Shown piece by piece: positions 30,571 to 42,099 of a stretch of 60,000 nt of DNA. The notes under the pieces are model-generated. The model made no database searches, was not told where the DNA came from, and worked only from the letters and a program-made list of their open reading frames with translations. How positions within the stretch are numbered: position 1 is the first letter of the stretch; every line of letters starts with the position of its first letter. The stretch is from Symsagittifera roscoffensis (lineage: Eukaryota; Xenacoelomorpha; Acoela; Convolutidae), in NCBI RefSeq assembly GCF_963678635.1, contig NC_087070.1, positions 25,540,007-25,600,006 of the forward strand, read 5' to 3'. A program made the position numbers and the translations under genes.

Positions 30571-31957
30571 TTGTTTGTTTGTGTGGTGTGGTTACGAGAT
30601 CGTATAATTCGTTATTTATTTCGCAATTGTGTAGTACGATTGTTTGTTTATTTCCTAAATTGTTCATGACATAAGGTTTAGGATGAGGGATGCAAGGTTT
30701 ATATTAGTGAATATAATATCCTAGACTGTTAGTCCTTACGATTTTTTGGTTAGCCTAACTTGGGTCTTTGTATTCAGGGTTGGAGAGAAAAGTATATCGA
30801 TTCCGGACAATGACTGTTACTTTCTCGTGACTATTCTAAGTTGAGGTGTCAACTTTCTTAATCTTACTTAGGGGTAGTGATTGTGTTCAAGGGTTGGAGA
30901 ATAGTAAATCGATCTACAGGGTTCAGGTATAATTAGAACGGGAGTAGTTCCTTAGATACTATTTTAATTTTACTAAGATTTAAGATTTAGCCTGGGTCAG
31001 GTAAGAGGGGGGTCAAGTGAAGGATGAATAACCGAAGTTCTTCACTGTTTAGCCTTATTAAAATGATTAGAGTGATTTGAAAAATTTCTATCAGTCCTGG
31101 GTCTTTAAAAGGGTTGGATAGTGAATCGACGTTGAGGTCGTTAGACACTTTATTGATGGGGTGGGGGAGAACAAAATTGTTCTATTTGATCCAAAGATAA
31201 GCCTTAATGATCAGGTATAAACTTTAATAGTATAAAATGAATTAGGTTAGATATTTTAAGAGATCCACGGAAAGCCTTGATGATCTATATTTAAGGCATA
31301 GAGAAATTTAAGTGAAATTAAGATTAAATTTAGGATAAGCCTTTTAAAATAATTTTAGGTTTTATTTAATGGAAAAGGTTATTTTTTAAAGATGTTAGTA
31401 GTTTTATGACTGCTATTATGTTTAGGTGATGAAGCTGAGATGACACGATGATTTATATAACTAACAATTTATGATCATGTTAACTAATTTTTATTTTCCT
31501 TTTAATAAATTATTTTTCAGATATCTTTTTGAATCTTACTGCAGATTTGGAGGAAACGTTTTGAGATGTTTTTATCAATCGTTATTGTACAATAGTAAAT
31601 TGTGTATAGCGCCTGAAATAATCATTGAAGATTTGTCTTCAAGGTTTTATGTTTGCAATTAAAAATCAAAATTAATTGCTAGTAAAATTCTAAATATAAA
31701 AGTTTGTTCTGGCTTTCGCCGTACGACCATGAAACGTAATGGTAAGTTTCTTCGTAGTCGTAGATCGTCTCTTGTCCGAGGTCCTCTTCCAATACCTGGT
31801 AGTTCTAGTATTGTACGGAATAGCGGCTCAGATCTATTGAGTCGTAGAGAAATTTCAATTAAATTGTTATCATGTAACATTTCGGAAATATTTTTTGTCT
31901 ATTTCTAATCTATCTTGTTAGTTCTAAGCTAATTTTGTTTTTTTAAGGTCTTATTTG
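30571..31957 (-). other. 5' leader of element A
   Basis: About 1.4 kb between the 5' LTR and gag. No ORF on the sense strand is supported. It is a long leader, of the size that might hold splice and packaging signals. The short ORFs at 31471 and 31659 show nothing recognisable. Confidence 0.4.
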
Positions 31958-31975
31958 AGACTTATGGTCGCACCA
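31958..31975 (-). promoter_or_regulatory. Primer-binding site of element A
   Basis: Two bases inside the 5' LTR, the sense strand reads TGGTGCGACCATAAGTCT. It begins with TGG as expected for pairing with a tRNA 3' CCA. The primer tRNA is not assigned. Confidence 0.65.
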
Positions 31976-31977
31976 GA

Positions 31978-32387
31978 TGAGTTAGGACCGAAGTGTAACT
32001 CATAGAGTAATTTCGGATAGGGTACACCGTCTGCTCGTCACGCTATCTTATTTTCCGCCGGATAGATTCGTGCAACTTCTTAGCCTAATACCGATCCTAA
32101 TCTTACTCTTATATCTACTAGTCTCAGGTGTTTAACTAGTCTCTGCTAGGCTCAATAGATCTAGAGTATACTGGCTTGTTGCGATTGCTAGAAGGTCTCT
32201 TGGAGGGGTAACTAAATTCTAAGTTGAATTCAATTCTCTCTGGTGCTGAAATTACAAGTAATTCCAGCACTACAAATAAGTGGGTTGTTAGTTAGAAGGA
32301 TCATGATTGGTTAATATTAAATATTTTATAGTGATAAAATATCCAATTTATAACCAATAATAAAAATATAGTTTAGATCTGGTTCCA
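31978..32387 (-). repeat. 5' LTR of element A
   Basis: 410 bp, TGAGTTAGGACC...CTGGTTCCA on the plus strand. It is the same length as the copy C LTR (58194-58603). CACTATAAAATATT in the sense direction is the likely TATA box. Confidence 0.9.
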
Positions 32388-32631
32388 AATAGTTTATTAT
32401 GGATATTTCTGGGAAAAAAATCAATTTCATGGGTTTATGTACAGAAAAAAATTGACTATAACGGACAAAAACGGATTTTTATGGAAAATTTTGTTGTGAA
32501 AAAAATTGATTACAATCCATAAAAACGGACTTCAGTTTTAAAACTGGCATCTATAATCAATTAAATTATCCAGTTTTTTGTCTCTAAAAGTGCATTATAA
32601 TCGATTATTATCGATGAAGCTCCAGTGCGGG
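32388..32631. mobile_element. Right part of the older MITE (copy 2) that hosts element A
   Basis: It ends with ATAATCGATTATTATCGATGAAGCTCCAGTGCGGG in two runs (ATAATCGATTATTATC, then GATGAAGCTCCAGTGCGGG). This is a diverged version of the terminal repeat of copy 1 (1001-1035). ATTATCC/CATAAAAACGG-like words fill the interior. Confidence 0.65.
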
Positions 32632-33402
32632 TACTGGCTACATAACTGTAATGCTTTTTTATCATGTTAATGTTAATATCAATGAAAAATGCTAAACTTG
32701 GCTATTCTTTCGAAAAAACTTAGCGACCAAAAGTTTTTACATGCTTTTTAACTGTATACACTTTAAATGTTTGCCAGCTCTCGTCCGAAAACAGGAGTTT
32801 ATAGGCTAGCTTGGGAGTTTATAGGCTAGTCTTTTTCTCTCCCTTATATTAGAAGTCAATGGACCAAACCAGATTAGAATTCCTCGCCAGTTGCGATTAC
32901 TCCCAAATTCCCCCCGATTTCTCTCAAACTGTTTAGTGTGTGGCTAAAAATAAGCCGAAAACAACGCCGACTCGCACGGACAAGTTCAAACGGGATTCCC
33001 CTCTATCGAGAATGAATGAGTATAGCGCTTTCCAAGCTTTTTTTGTTCACCCAATAAATTATTTAAGTTTCAATCACTCAAACCGAATGTGACAATTTAA
33101 AAACGCATGAGAATTGGCCTCTTTTTGGTTCGCTTACATGGGAGGAATGAAGTATGCGTTGACTCTATGAGTTCTCTTCTGGTTGTCAGACATTAAAGAG
33201 AAGTTTCCCACTTCAACTTCAGTGTCTAAAGGGTTTACTGAAACAAAGCAAACATCGGATTGTAAGTTGTACACACAGAATATGATCGGGAAAAGATATC
33301 GTTATTTCGACACTAAGCGGAAGGCGAGCTGAATTTTAGCTGAAACGCACAATATGTAGGCCTAGTTGTTGCTCATTGTCTGAAATGGGGAAGTAACGAT
33401 AA
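32632..33402. other. No gene recognised
   Basis: AT-rich. The only structure seen is a short direct duplication, GGGAGTTTATAGGCTAG, at about 32793-32829. Confidence 0.4.
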
Positions 33403-33625
33403 TCTTTGTTGACCTCCATAGACCGAAAATGCTATTCATACAATTGCATAAATTAAGTCTATGACAAAACACTAATCATACAAATTTCATAAATTTGCTA
33501 AAATGGTGTCATCGAGTTTTCAAAGAATTTTTTCTTGTTCTGGCATAAAAGTCGGTGTATCATACAATATGGAGATTCTACGATAAACATTTTCATGATA
33601 GCAGCAACAAAATTTTTTCCAAAAA

Positions 33626-34349
33626 CAGGGTGTTCCAAAACTTATGAGACACTTGAAAAGGTTGTCATTTTCGACTGAAATGACGTATGAGTTTCATTTT
33701 TCGCAGGGTGATAGATGAGATATGGAATTTTGAGAATCCATGGACAAATAACAATTTGGAGAGACTCAAAAAATGTTTTGCGCCTTTTTCTTGATTTTCA
33801 ACCATGCTTCGTGCCCAAATCCGATCGTTTTGGTTGTTCGACTTTGCATCCAAAACCCACCATTTGTCGTCACTCCAGAGAACTTTCGAGTAAAAGTTTC
33901 GATCCTGAGATAATAACCACAAGCAAGATGTGAAATGCCCGTTGAAAATCGAAACACCACAAGCATGTTGAAAATCGGTCAAAGTGAATTTGCTTCTTTG
34001 CCTTACCCAAATGGCATATGTTTCAAGATATTTTTGCCTAACAGCAATTGCTGACAGTCCTACTACAAAATGGAGTGTAATGAAATTGAGCTGCTCATCA
34101 CTGAATTTCATTTCTTTGATAAAATGAACGAGATTGAAGAAACTGGCGTGAACAATTCAATGAAGCATGATTGAAAATCAAAAAAGTGGCAAAAAAAACA
34201 ATTTTTTTGTTTTTCCAAATTGTTATTTGTTCATGGATTTTCAAAATTCCACATCTCATCCATCACCCAGCAAAAAATCAGAGTCATACGTCATTTCAGT
34301 CGAAAATGACAGCCTTTTCAAAAGTCTCATAGGTTTTGGAATACCCTGT
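33626..34349 (-). mobile_element. Internally deleted mariner-type transposon with ~135-bp terminal repeats
   Basis: Both ends begin CAGGGTRTTCCAAAACYTATGAGAC, in two parts CAGGGTRTTCC and AAAACYTATGAGAC, and stay paired for about 135 bp to ATAACAATTTGG. The 724-bp element lies inside the MITE at 33403-34990. The flanking dinucleotides are AA rather than the TA usual for the superfamily, probably through mutation. Confidence 0.8.
33665..34111 (-). pseudogene. Mariner/IS630-type transposase remnant
   Basis: 149 codons. The N-terminal part (MKFSDEQLNFITLHF...VRQKYLE) looks like the helix-turn-helix DNA-binding region. It is joined abruptly, near residue 60-70, to a catalytic-core piece with LWSDDKWWVLDAKSNNQNDR, the second-Asp region of mariner-like transposases. 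The part between, including the first catalytic Asp, and everything after the second motif are missing. The protein cannot be active. The C-terminal residues run into the terminal repeat. Confidence 0.65.
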
Positions 34350-34990
34350 AATTTTGAAAATGCCCCATAAAATGTTTTGTGTTTTCTTGAACTGCAAATT
34401 GAATTTTGTACTCACTCAAACGTTTTCCAAAAAAAAATTGTGCAAGTAAAGTTTAATTTTTTGCTTGCATAACGTGTCCTGGATACACTAATGTTGGGTT
34501 TTTTTCCTTTTCGCTGAATAATTTTTTTACAGCTTGAAACTCCTAATTTTTGTATGTCATGCTTACATGTGCCTTCATCAATGTTTGATACTTTATTTTT
34601 TCCAAAAAAAAATCATCGTTGAAAATGTTTTGGCAAAGCTTTCAACTTTGTTACTTTCGTTATATCATTTGTAAAAGACTGCTCTAAAATAATTAAGGCA
34701 TTATTTTCTAGGCATTGTAAATGCAAGACCGCCCAACATTTGGTTACTGCAGTTTTTGAGTAAACTAAGAGCTTTGTAACTTGCATTCGGTAACAAACAC
34801 AACCCAAAAATTTCCGAAAACAAGTTTAGAAAAAAAAATTTTGGTTATGGAAAAATGTTTATCATACAACTTTCCAAATGAAAGATGCTAGTTCTAGAGA
34901 TTTGATACAATTTTTTGTACGTATGGAATTGTATGGTAAGAAGTTTTTCATATATGGAAATTGTATGATAAAACCTTTTGGTCAACCCGA

Positions 34991-36675
34991 AAGGTTTTTA
35001 CAACTTAAATTGATGTAGTTTCTCTGCCCAAGCGCAATGAAAAGCGTACCCCACACTGGAACTCTAAGAATAAAAACCAGTAATAAAAATTGAGAATGTC
35101 TATAATGTTTATAACCAACTACTAATAGGTTTTTTCGATTTTTGGCAAAGAAAAACAATAAAATCTATTGCATAGCAATTATATTCAATTAATTTCACGT
35201 TTCTTGAAAAAAAAAACAATAAAACTTTGTTTTAATCAATTTTTCATTTCAAAAACTTCACCAAAAAACCCTGTCAAAAAGTTTGAGGATCAACAAAAAC
35301 AACGTGGGGTTGGTTGTTTTGGGTAGGATTGTGAAGGGCAAAACAAAGCGGCAAACGTTGGGGGGTGGGTTTGGTAAAAGCATCGTGTTGCTATTCGAGA
35401 AAGTTTAGGTTCAGAAATTGAGTCAGCCAAACACTCCTTTTTGCAAAATTTTTGCATTACTAATTTAATAAACGCAGAAATTTTGAGTACTCGAAAAGAA
35501 AAAAACGCACGAAAAACAAAACAAAATTAAAGTGGAAAAAAGAAAAAAACATTTCAAGTGATTTTGAATGAAGAATATTTAATTTCAATACTTGATTAAA
35601 CATTTATTATATAAATAATTGACTTTTCATTCTATTTTGTTGTCTGAGGGCAATATGCAAAAAAAAACCCAATCTTAAAAATTTAAGCCACAGCAATCCA
35701 TTATGAGTGACTCTTTTTCAATTTTTTTGGATGCCGCATAAAACAAAATATATTGTTCTTTATTTAGTTCCAAAATGTCTGTTTTCAAATGCCCAAAATT
35801 TTATAAAAAACAACCGCAGTTGATATATCTTGTTAAATTGAGCCAAGATACCAGCACTTTATCGATGGTGTAAAACACTTCCGCCTAAATTCGGGTCCTT
35901 GGGATAACTAACAAATTGACATTTGCGCAGAGAAAAACCACCTTGTATAGAGAAAAAACCGCCAGCTCACATTGCGCTGAAGCGTTAATAGAAAGAAACA
36001 TATCGCAAATATATTCTCTCAGATCAGCCCTACGAAAAATGGTCATGGGAAAAATTTTTGAGCTGAACGTAATTTCTCAATCAATTTCAGATGATATAAA
36101 AATCTCTATTCAAAAGCAGCTTGTTGAATTTTTTTCTAAAGAAAAAAACAACGCTGGGCAAATTTTCATCTTTATTTTAGCAAAAGCAAACAGTTAAAAT
36201 AGATGAAAAATTTTAAGATTCGGAAAAACAAAAACTTTTTTTTTCATATAACGTAGTTTTCCATGTAATTGGTTAGGGCCGTTAAACAAAAGTGCACGGA
36301 ATAGCTTTTTTAATACATTTACGGAAAAATATTAACAAGTCTTGCGAATTATCAATTAACCTTATGCAATCAATTGGCAACATTTTCCCCACTCATTAAC
36401 TGTTGACAATTGAGACAAATTGAATGAAGTAGAAAATTGCCGTAGCTAAATCAATGAAGGATCATCAATATATTGTAACTAAGTACTAAATGACAAAATT
36501 AAAGAAACCAACTACTTAATTAACCTAAATTTTATAAAATAACTTTTCCAATTTTTTTCCAGTTTGTGATAATTAACTTTTATAAAAATAACTGCACTGA
36601 CTACAATGAGAAATTTTTCCTGCAAATACATTTTGATCTTTTGTGGTTTATTTAACAGATTTTGCTTGACTTTAG
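34991..36675. other. No gene recognised
   Basis: AT-rich. The plus-strand ORF at 35916-36197 (93 codons, MTFAQRKTTLYREK...) has no recognisable motif, flanking signals or repeated copy; I do not call it. Confidence 0.4.
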
Positions 36676-36810
36676 AAGCCCTTTTCAACCACATTAGAGC
36701 ACAAAAAGATATATTTTGAGTCATCAAAAACTCGACGGAGGGATCAAAAGCCCTTTTCAACCACATTAGAGCACAAAAAGATATATTTTGAGTCATCAAA
36801 AACTCGACGG
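36676..36810. repeat. 72-bp tandem duplication
   Basis: AAGCCCTTTTCAACCACATT, followed by the same downstream bases through ACTCGACGG, occurs at 36676 and again at 36748. There is no mismatch over the shared 63 bases. It is a simple recent duplication. Confidence 0.9.
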
Positions 36811-38988
36811 TTTCTACTCAAAAAATTAAAAGACGACAACTGAATCTCAAAACTTGATGTCTGTGTCATATTAACGAAAATGATAATTTTTTTCTCCAAA
36901 TAATTTCTTGATTGGCGCAGTTTGTGAGAAGAACTTCCATTGTTTTTTGTCCCATTGCGTATTCTAAGTGACAAGGGGCTGTTTAAAAAGCATATTGTTA
37001 AGATAGCATAAGCTGTTGCAAGCAAAAATTACGTGTTTATGCGTGCATTTTGTATCTAATTTTGCTATTCTGGGCAAATATACATATGGTTGTTTTTAAA
37101 GGTTATTGTGAACAAGTGGCCATGGCCATTTAGTAGTAAAGGTACGACTATTTATTGATTTTCACTGTTTTGTTTAAAAGCTATGTTTTTTGAACAAAAG
37201 CTGGGCTAATATACAACCAGGCCCCAAAGGATTCTACTTTTAATAGAAATTAACAGAATCGACAAAAGTTGGCTCATAGATCAGAATAATTTATAGAGCA
37301 GCAGATAGAGCAGAGTTTCAGTCATACTTCGCAGAATTTATAAACTTTTCTCAAACATATTTTTAATTGAATAAAATGAAAGCGCTGCAATGCGATTTCT
37401 CGGAAATACCAAAAACGCATCTATGCTCAACCCTTACAAAAAAGAATATATCCTTGACTCTACAAATCTAACTATTTTGCTTACTGAAAGTGCTTTGCTT
37501 GTTTTTCAGTTTGATTTTTTTTTCGAAAAGCAATAAAAAGAGTAAGTTTTTGTAAAAAACGTTTGATTAATGAGGAATTTTATAGAGCAAAAAACTGAGT
37601 TGATTTTGTTGCAAATTGTCGCGGTACCAATTTAAATAGTACAAGAGAAATTGAAAAAAAAAAACTAGAAGAAAAATTTTGTTGAAATAAAAAGTTGCTA
37701 CTTCTTAGTGCGGTGAGAGTAGAAACGATTTGTTTATCTGTAGTATGGAGTTACCTCAGGAAACTTGGGCGCGATCACCTATAAACAAGTGACAAATTAG
37801 GAAAACGTTTACGAAAAATTCTTTGAACACAGAAAAAATTGACTTTTTTTGTTCATTACGGGGCCAAACTGTGAAACTTAAGAAATGTAAGTGCAACCCG
37901 GAATTTTTATTTGCTCTTTTTGCTGTTTTGATTTTCGCGGATATAAAACGCAGTGTTGCTTAAATTTGCTCCAAAAGTAGCCGAATGAGCGGAAATGGGA
38001 ACAACTTTTGCTGAATCTAGAACAGTTTCGGGAATCCAAAAACAAAAATGTATTCATCAAACTATGAAATACAATTTTGCGAAATCCATTTTCATTTGCG
38101 GAAACCGCATACAATTTGCAGAAATCACTACATTCGCAAAATCTAGAATAATTCAATACTTGTACATTACAATACTTGTACATTGAAAAATGTACATTAC
38201 AAAGCATTTGAGCGCGGAGCCAACTTAGGAAAACACTTACATTTTGGAACATGTCTGAAGATTTTTCTTTGGTTTCCAGTGACCTACACGCTTCAAATGG
38301 TGCGCTTATCCAGTGCACAATTTTGCCTAGTAATTTACTATTTTTACTATAATTATTTTGAAAATATTTTCAGTAACTTAACCGAAAATGCAAAAACCGA
38401 CTCCGAATCGAACCGTTGTTGAAAGATCCCTAACTGCTGTTCTCTGCCGTCTAAACGCGGAAACGTTATCAAACTATGCAAAACCTGGTTAATTTCAAAA
38501 GCCGCAGATAGTTTAATTTTTATGGTGACGTCTCATAGAGTATAAGATACATTACGTATGATTTTTGTTTTGAACTATTACTTGGAATTTATGCTAATAT
38601 TATACATAACACGATAAAAGCTCGAAGAAGTTCGGAACCGAAATTCAGAGTTGCATGAAACAGAAATAGTCTTCAGTCACACCCCAATCTAAAGTGAGTT
38701 TAATCGATTTTACTGGAATCCACGTGGTGATAAAAAATTGTGATTCAGTCAAGTGAAAATTTAATATTTTAGGTAAAAATTTGCCAAATTTAACAAAAAT
38801 ATACGAGGGTAAATTTTTTTAAAAAAAAATTCTGTATCAAACGTACGCAATGTGCCGCCACCGAATTGTTTTCTCAAACAGCGACAGTTATTTGTAAGAA
38901 AAAGATTATTTTTTATGTATCTATTGATATTCATGTTTTTTTTGCTAATTGTGACATCTTGACAGACTTTGCTCGAGATTATTGAAAT
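36811..38988. other. No gene recognised
   Basis: AT-rich. Between 38070 and 38145 the word TTTGCGGAAA/TTTGCAGAAATC recurs loosely, and ACTTGTACATTACAATACTTGTACATT is a short direct repeat at 38159-38182. ORFs here (37878-38318 and others) show no motif. Confidence 0.4.
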
Positions 38989-39327
38989 CTACCAAAAAGT
39001 GCGTCTAAAACTTGACCTACTGTCTAAGAAGCATATCTCTGCAGTTATGATGAAGAAGGCTCGAAGAATCGATCCTCCGCAGAAGTATTCTTGAGTCGAC
39101 AGTCTCTTAAGCCGAACGTAGAATGGTCTACTTTTTGCCGGATCTCCGTTGATAATCGTCGACACGATTGAACTCGAGACGGTTTCTGGCATGTGGTCCG
39201 TGAGGCTTGCAGGTACATTTGATAGTGCAAAACTCAAACTGAGTAGCAGTAAAACTAAAACTTTCAGAATCATTTTGAGGCAAAATTTCAAAATTTTTGA
39301 GGGACTAACTGAAAATTCTGTTTGCAA
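38989..39327 (-). pseudogene. Trypsin-like serine protease N-terminal fragment
   Basis: From Met18 (39276) there is a clear signal peptide (ILKVLVLLLLSLSFALS). A short propeptide leads to STIINGDPAKSRPFYV, the position of the usual activation site and new N-terminus (normally IVGG). EYFCGGSIL, the conserved Cys-Gly-Gly-Ser block of chymotrypsin-fold proteases, follows. The expected TAAHC with the catalytic His is TAEIC here, so His is replaced by Ile, and the homology then ends. The Asp and Ser parts are not found nearby. It may be a first exon of a decayed gene, or a pseudoenzyme whose other exons I cannot see. It is the only host-type coding sequence in the window. Confidence 0.6.
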
Positions 39328-40126
39328 ATAAGTGTCTAATCTTTTGATCTAATTAAGTTTATACCTTATTGGGCTGCCGACTTTCCAACGCTAATATTTA
39401 CAAATGTTTGCGCGACTTTACTTAAACCTATTTTGATACAAATATTTGTGCAGTTTGACTTAGTCATTGGCATCGATCAATACAAGAAACACTAAATTGA
39501 CAATGAGACCCTAAAGATCCCGGTTCAAAGGCACAATTTGACCTTTGCAGTCGGTCAAGTCCGTCTGGGGCATTATCGTACGATATATTTAATTATCATG
39601 TGATAAAATGCTTTAACGACCTCTAAAGCAAAAGGGCGGTTAGAAATCTACCGTCTCAAGGCAATAACTTGAAAAATCATTTCACTTTTCGTTGTCATAG
39701 TGATTACCTTGAGCCGTACAAGGTTTCTTGTTCTAGTAGATCAACTGATTATTAATTTTTCTTAAATGCAAAACACGATATATTTTCTGGTGGAAACGAT
39801 CTCTTCTCATGTTCTCTGAAATAACGAAAAGATGATAAACGACCATTAGTGTTTGACGTACGGAGGTCAGTTTCAATTTAATAGTATTGGTAACCTTACG
39901 AAATAAAAACCATATGGCCTTGAAAATTAACGTCGGTCACAAATCAAAAGCCAAAATGTACGTCTGTTTTAAAACAAAAATCACCGGATTCCGTTCAAAC
40001 ATGTTTGATCCATTTGGTTTTTATTTCTTGAAAATGTTTTAAAATCTTTTTGCTCGGTATAATTCAATGAGACGACAGCGGTCTCGCAGTATACGAATCT
40101 TTCTTTTTGTATTTTGGAAGAAGGAG
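39328..40126. other. No gene recognised
   Basis: AT-rich, with no supported ORF or repeat, upstream of the protease fragment in its own orientation. A promoter could lie here, but no motif decides it. Confidence 0.35.
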
Positions 40127-41070
40127 CCCGGGTTGACGTCCATAGAAGAAAAAAAGCTTCTCATACACTTTTCATGTATGAAAATTATAAGATAATCATT
40201 TTGTCATAGAAAAACAAAATTTTCAAAAATTACCAAAAAACGTGTCTGGGTAACTTTAAATTGCTTTAAGTAATTATATCTATGATAGAGGGCATTTTGA
40301 CAATCAAAAACATAATTTTAATTCCGGTCAGAAAAATGCATATCATAACGTTTTTATATATGTGAAAGTTGTATGATATGCTTTTTTTCATAAACAAAAA
40401 CAAAATTTTGAGTTTAAAAACTTTTTATCCCTTTTTTTGGTGGCAAACTTGCTTTTGTGCTAAAATATAAGTTTTACGACAAAGAAATTTTGCATGCAAA
40501 GTGTTTATAACGTGGTCCAGGATGAGTTTTCACCCATAAAATCCAAAAATCACAAGAAAGTGTTTTTTAAACACGATTATAATGTTTTGTTTCATTTGCT
40601 AAGATAAAAATTAATTTGTAAGAAACAGTCCTTTTTTTCTCAACCACAAAAGTTTTCCAACTAGAAATTATCAAGCTATAATCAAAAAGTTACTTTTTTG
40701 TATATAATTTCAAGTGAAAACGTTAAAATTAACTTTCATGGCTAAAATCAACAAATGCAGTTTATCTGCGCGGTAGCTGCCAGTTACATTCTGGGTTTTC
40801 TCATAACAAAAAATCCTTGGCCAGTGTTTCGGTTGAAACACAAAATTTCGAAACAATTTTTTTTCTATTTTCATTTCTGGAAAAAATGCTTGTCATACAA
40901 TTTCGTACTAAGAAAAAATGCTTATCATACAATTTCATATTATGGAAAAAAAACTTGTTTTGCTCTTTTCAAACACTTACTTTTGCTCTACGAAATTGTA
41001 TCGAAGAGTATGATAAGTATTTTATTTCATATATGAAAATTGTAAGATAAGCATTTTTTGTCAACCCGGG
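40127..41070. mobile_element. CCCGGGTTGAC-type MITE, copy II, 944 bp
   Basis: Ends CCCGGGTTGAC (40127) and GTCAACCCGGG (41070) are exact complements. Near both ends are hairpin-forming words such as TTATCATACAATTTCATAT paired with ATATGAAAATTGTAAGATAA (40920-41050). No coding capacity. Confidence 0.75.
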
Positions 41071-41654
41071 AGGGTTTTTCACGATTTTCTTGGAATTTTT
41101 TAACATTTAGTTGTGATTGTTACAAATTGTTTTTGCAAAAACGTTTTATAGTTTAGATTTTTTTAAAGAGTCGCTCACCCTAGAGCAACTCTCGTCAAAA
41201 ATATGTGAGTCATAAGCTTGGTTGTGGCGCGGTGGGTTAGGCCGGCTATAGAGTACGCTCAGGACGTACGTCTTACTTGGTGGTGAGGCCAGTTGTGGGA
41301 GTATTATTTTACTGTCTCTTTGAGCGGAGTCTCTTTTCGTGTTCAACCTTTTGTTCTTTTTTATCAGGTGTTTTTCTCTTTTGTTCTTTTTGTGTCTCCT
41401 TTTTTCAAAACCACTTTGTTGTGATTTTTGTGGTTCTTTTGGTATTTTTGACTTTCAAGTAATTTCAATAAAATTTTAAAGCGAGGTTAAAAATTATAAT
41501 ATATTCAGTCTTAATCTGGGTTGAATCTGGTTTGGGTACTATAATACTTTCTCAAAGAAGCGGTTGTTTTTGCGGCATTTGTATGCTGCGTTGGTTAGCT
41601 CTCTTTTTTAAATAATTCCTTCCAACCGGGTTAAAGGAAAATTTGAAACGCATG

Positions 41655-41698
41655 TTAAATTTAAAGTTAAAGTTAAAGTTAAAGCAATTTAAAGTTGT
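41655..41698. repeat. TTAAAG short tandem repeat in copy B
   Basis: AAATTTAAAGTTAAAGTTAA-type repeats of six bases, about five units. Not shared with copies A or C. Confidence 0.7.
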
Positions 41699-42099
41699 TA
41701 TCGTTTGTTTTGGAAAAAGTGATTTACTAAACAAATTTAAGGTGGCAAGTTATTCAATTGTAATGGAAAAACTGTGTAAAATGTGGGCGAGTGAGTTCAG
41801 AAAATCAAACTTTATAAGTAGAAGCACAAAAAAATGGTTACTAACACTAATTTGTTTTTCAATATTATTTTTCTACATTGTACATTGAATTTACGGCATT
41901 TCTATAAAACTTTTGCTGTTGTATTGAGTTTACTCCACTGACATTAATTATGACACACAATTAGATTATAAACTTGAAAAATAACTAGAGTTTGATTTTT
42001 TTTTTTAAATTTCTTTTTATTCTTTCAGATGATACACCGGTGAAATCTGAATAGAAAAGATGAAACACACGTGTAAAAATGGTGAGCGTTTTATTTTTT

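Larger units (their letters stand above)
4543..32387 (-). mobile_element. Element A: giant Env-bearing Ty3/gypsy-like LTR retrotransposon, decayed, with a nested BEL element
   Basis: The outer LTRs (4543-4928 and 31978-32387) start TGAGTT and end with or near TTCCA. The flanks give a 4-bp target duplication, AATA (4539-4542 and 32388-32391). Subtracting the 9.6-kb BEL insertion leaves about 18.2 kb, which is very large for this superfamily. Gene order in transcription sense (right to left) is gag, protease, RT, RNase H, integrase, a small membrane/Pro-rich ORF, an Env-like ORF and a last accessory ORF, then about 1.6 kb of 3' noncoding DNA. Protease-RT-RNase H-integrase order marks it as Ty3/gypsy or retrovirus-like rather than copia. 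All ORFs are interrupted. The two LTRs differ at roughly 20 positions by eye plus a 24-bp indel, so the insertion is old. Confidence 0.85.
33403..34990. mobile_element. CCCGGGTTGAC-type MITE, copy I, with nested mariner element
   Basis: Ends GTTGACCTCCATAGACC (left) and GGTCAACCCG (right). The interior aligns with copy III (53522-54459), for example GTCCTGGATACACTAATG near 34470 against AATCCTAGATACATAAA near 53940. The extra length relative to the roughly 940-bp relatives is explained by the mariner insertion at 33626-34349. No transposase of its own. Confidence 0.65.

Noticed and set aside
35916-36197. 93-codon plus-strand ORF
   Set aside because: No motif, no second copy and no flanking signal; within the length expected by chance for this much sequence.
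37878-38318. 146-codon minus-strand ORF with many Cys and Phe
   Set aside because: No recognisable motif, AT-rich context, and loosely repeated words underneath; probably chance.
42010-42085. Possible plus-strand microexon in copy B (TTTATTCTTTCAG before, GTGAGC after), with a similar pattern in element A near 6410-6465
   Set aside because: The pattern is loose in A, no plus-strand coding follows, and AT-rich DNA yields such sites often.
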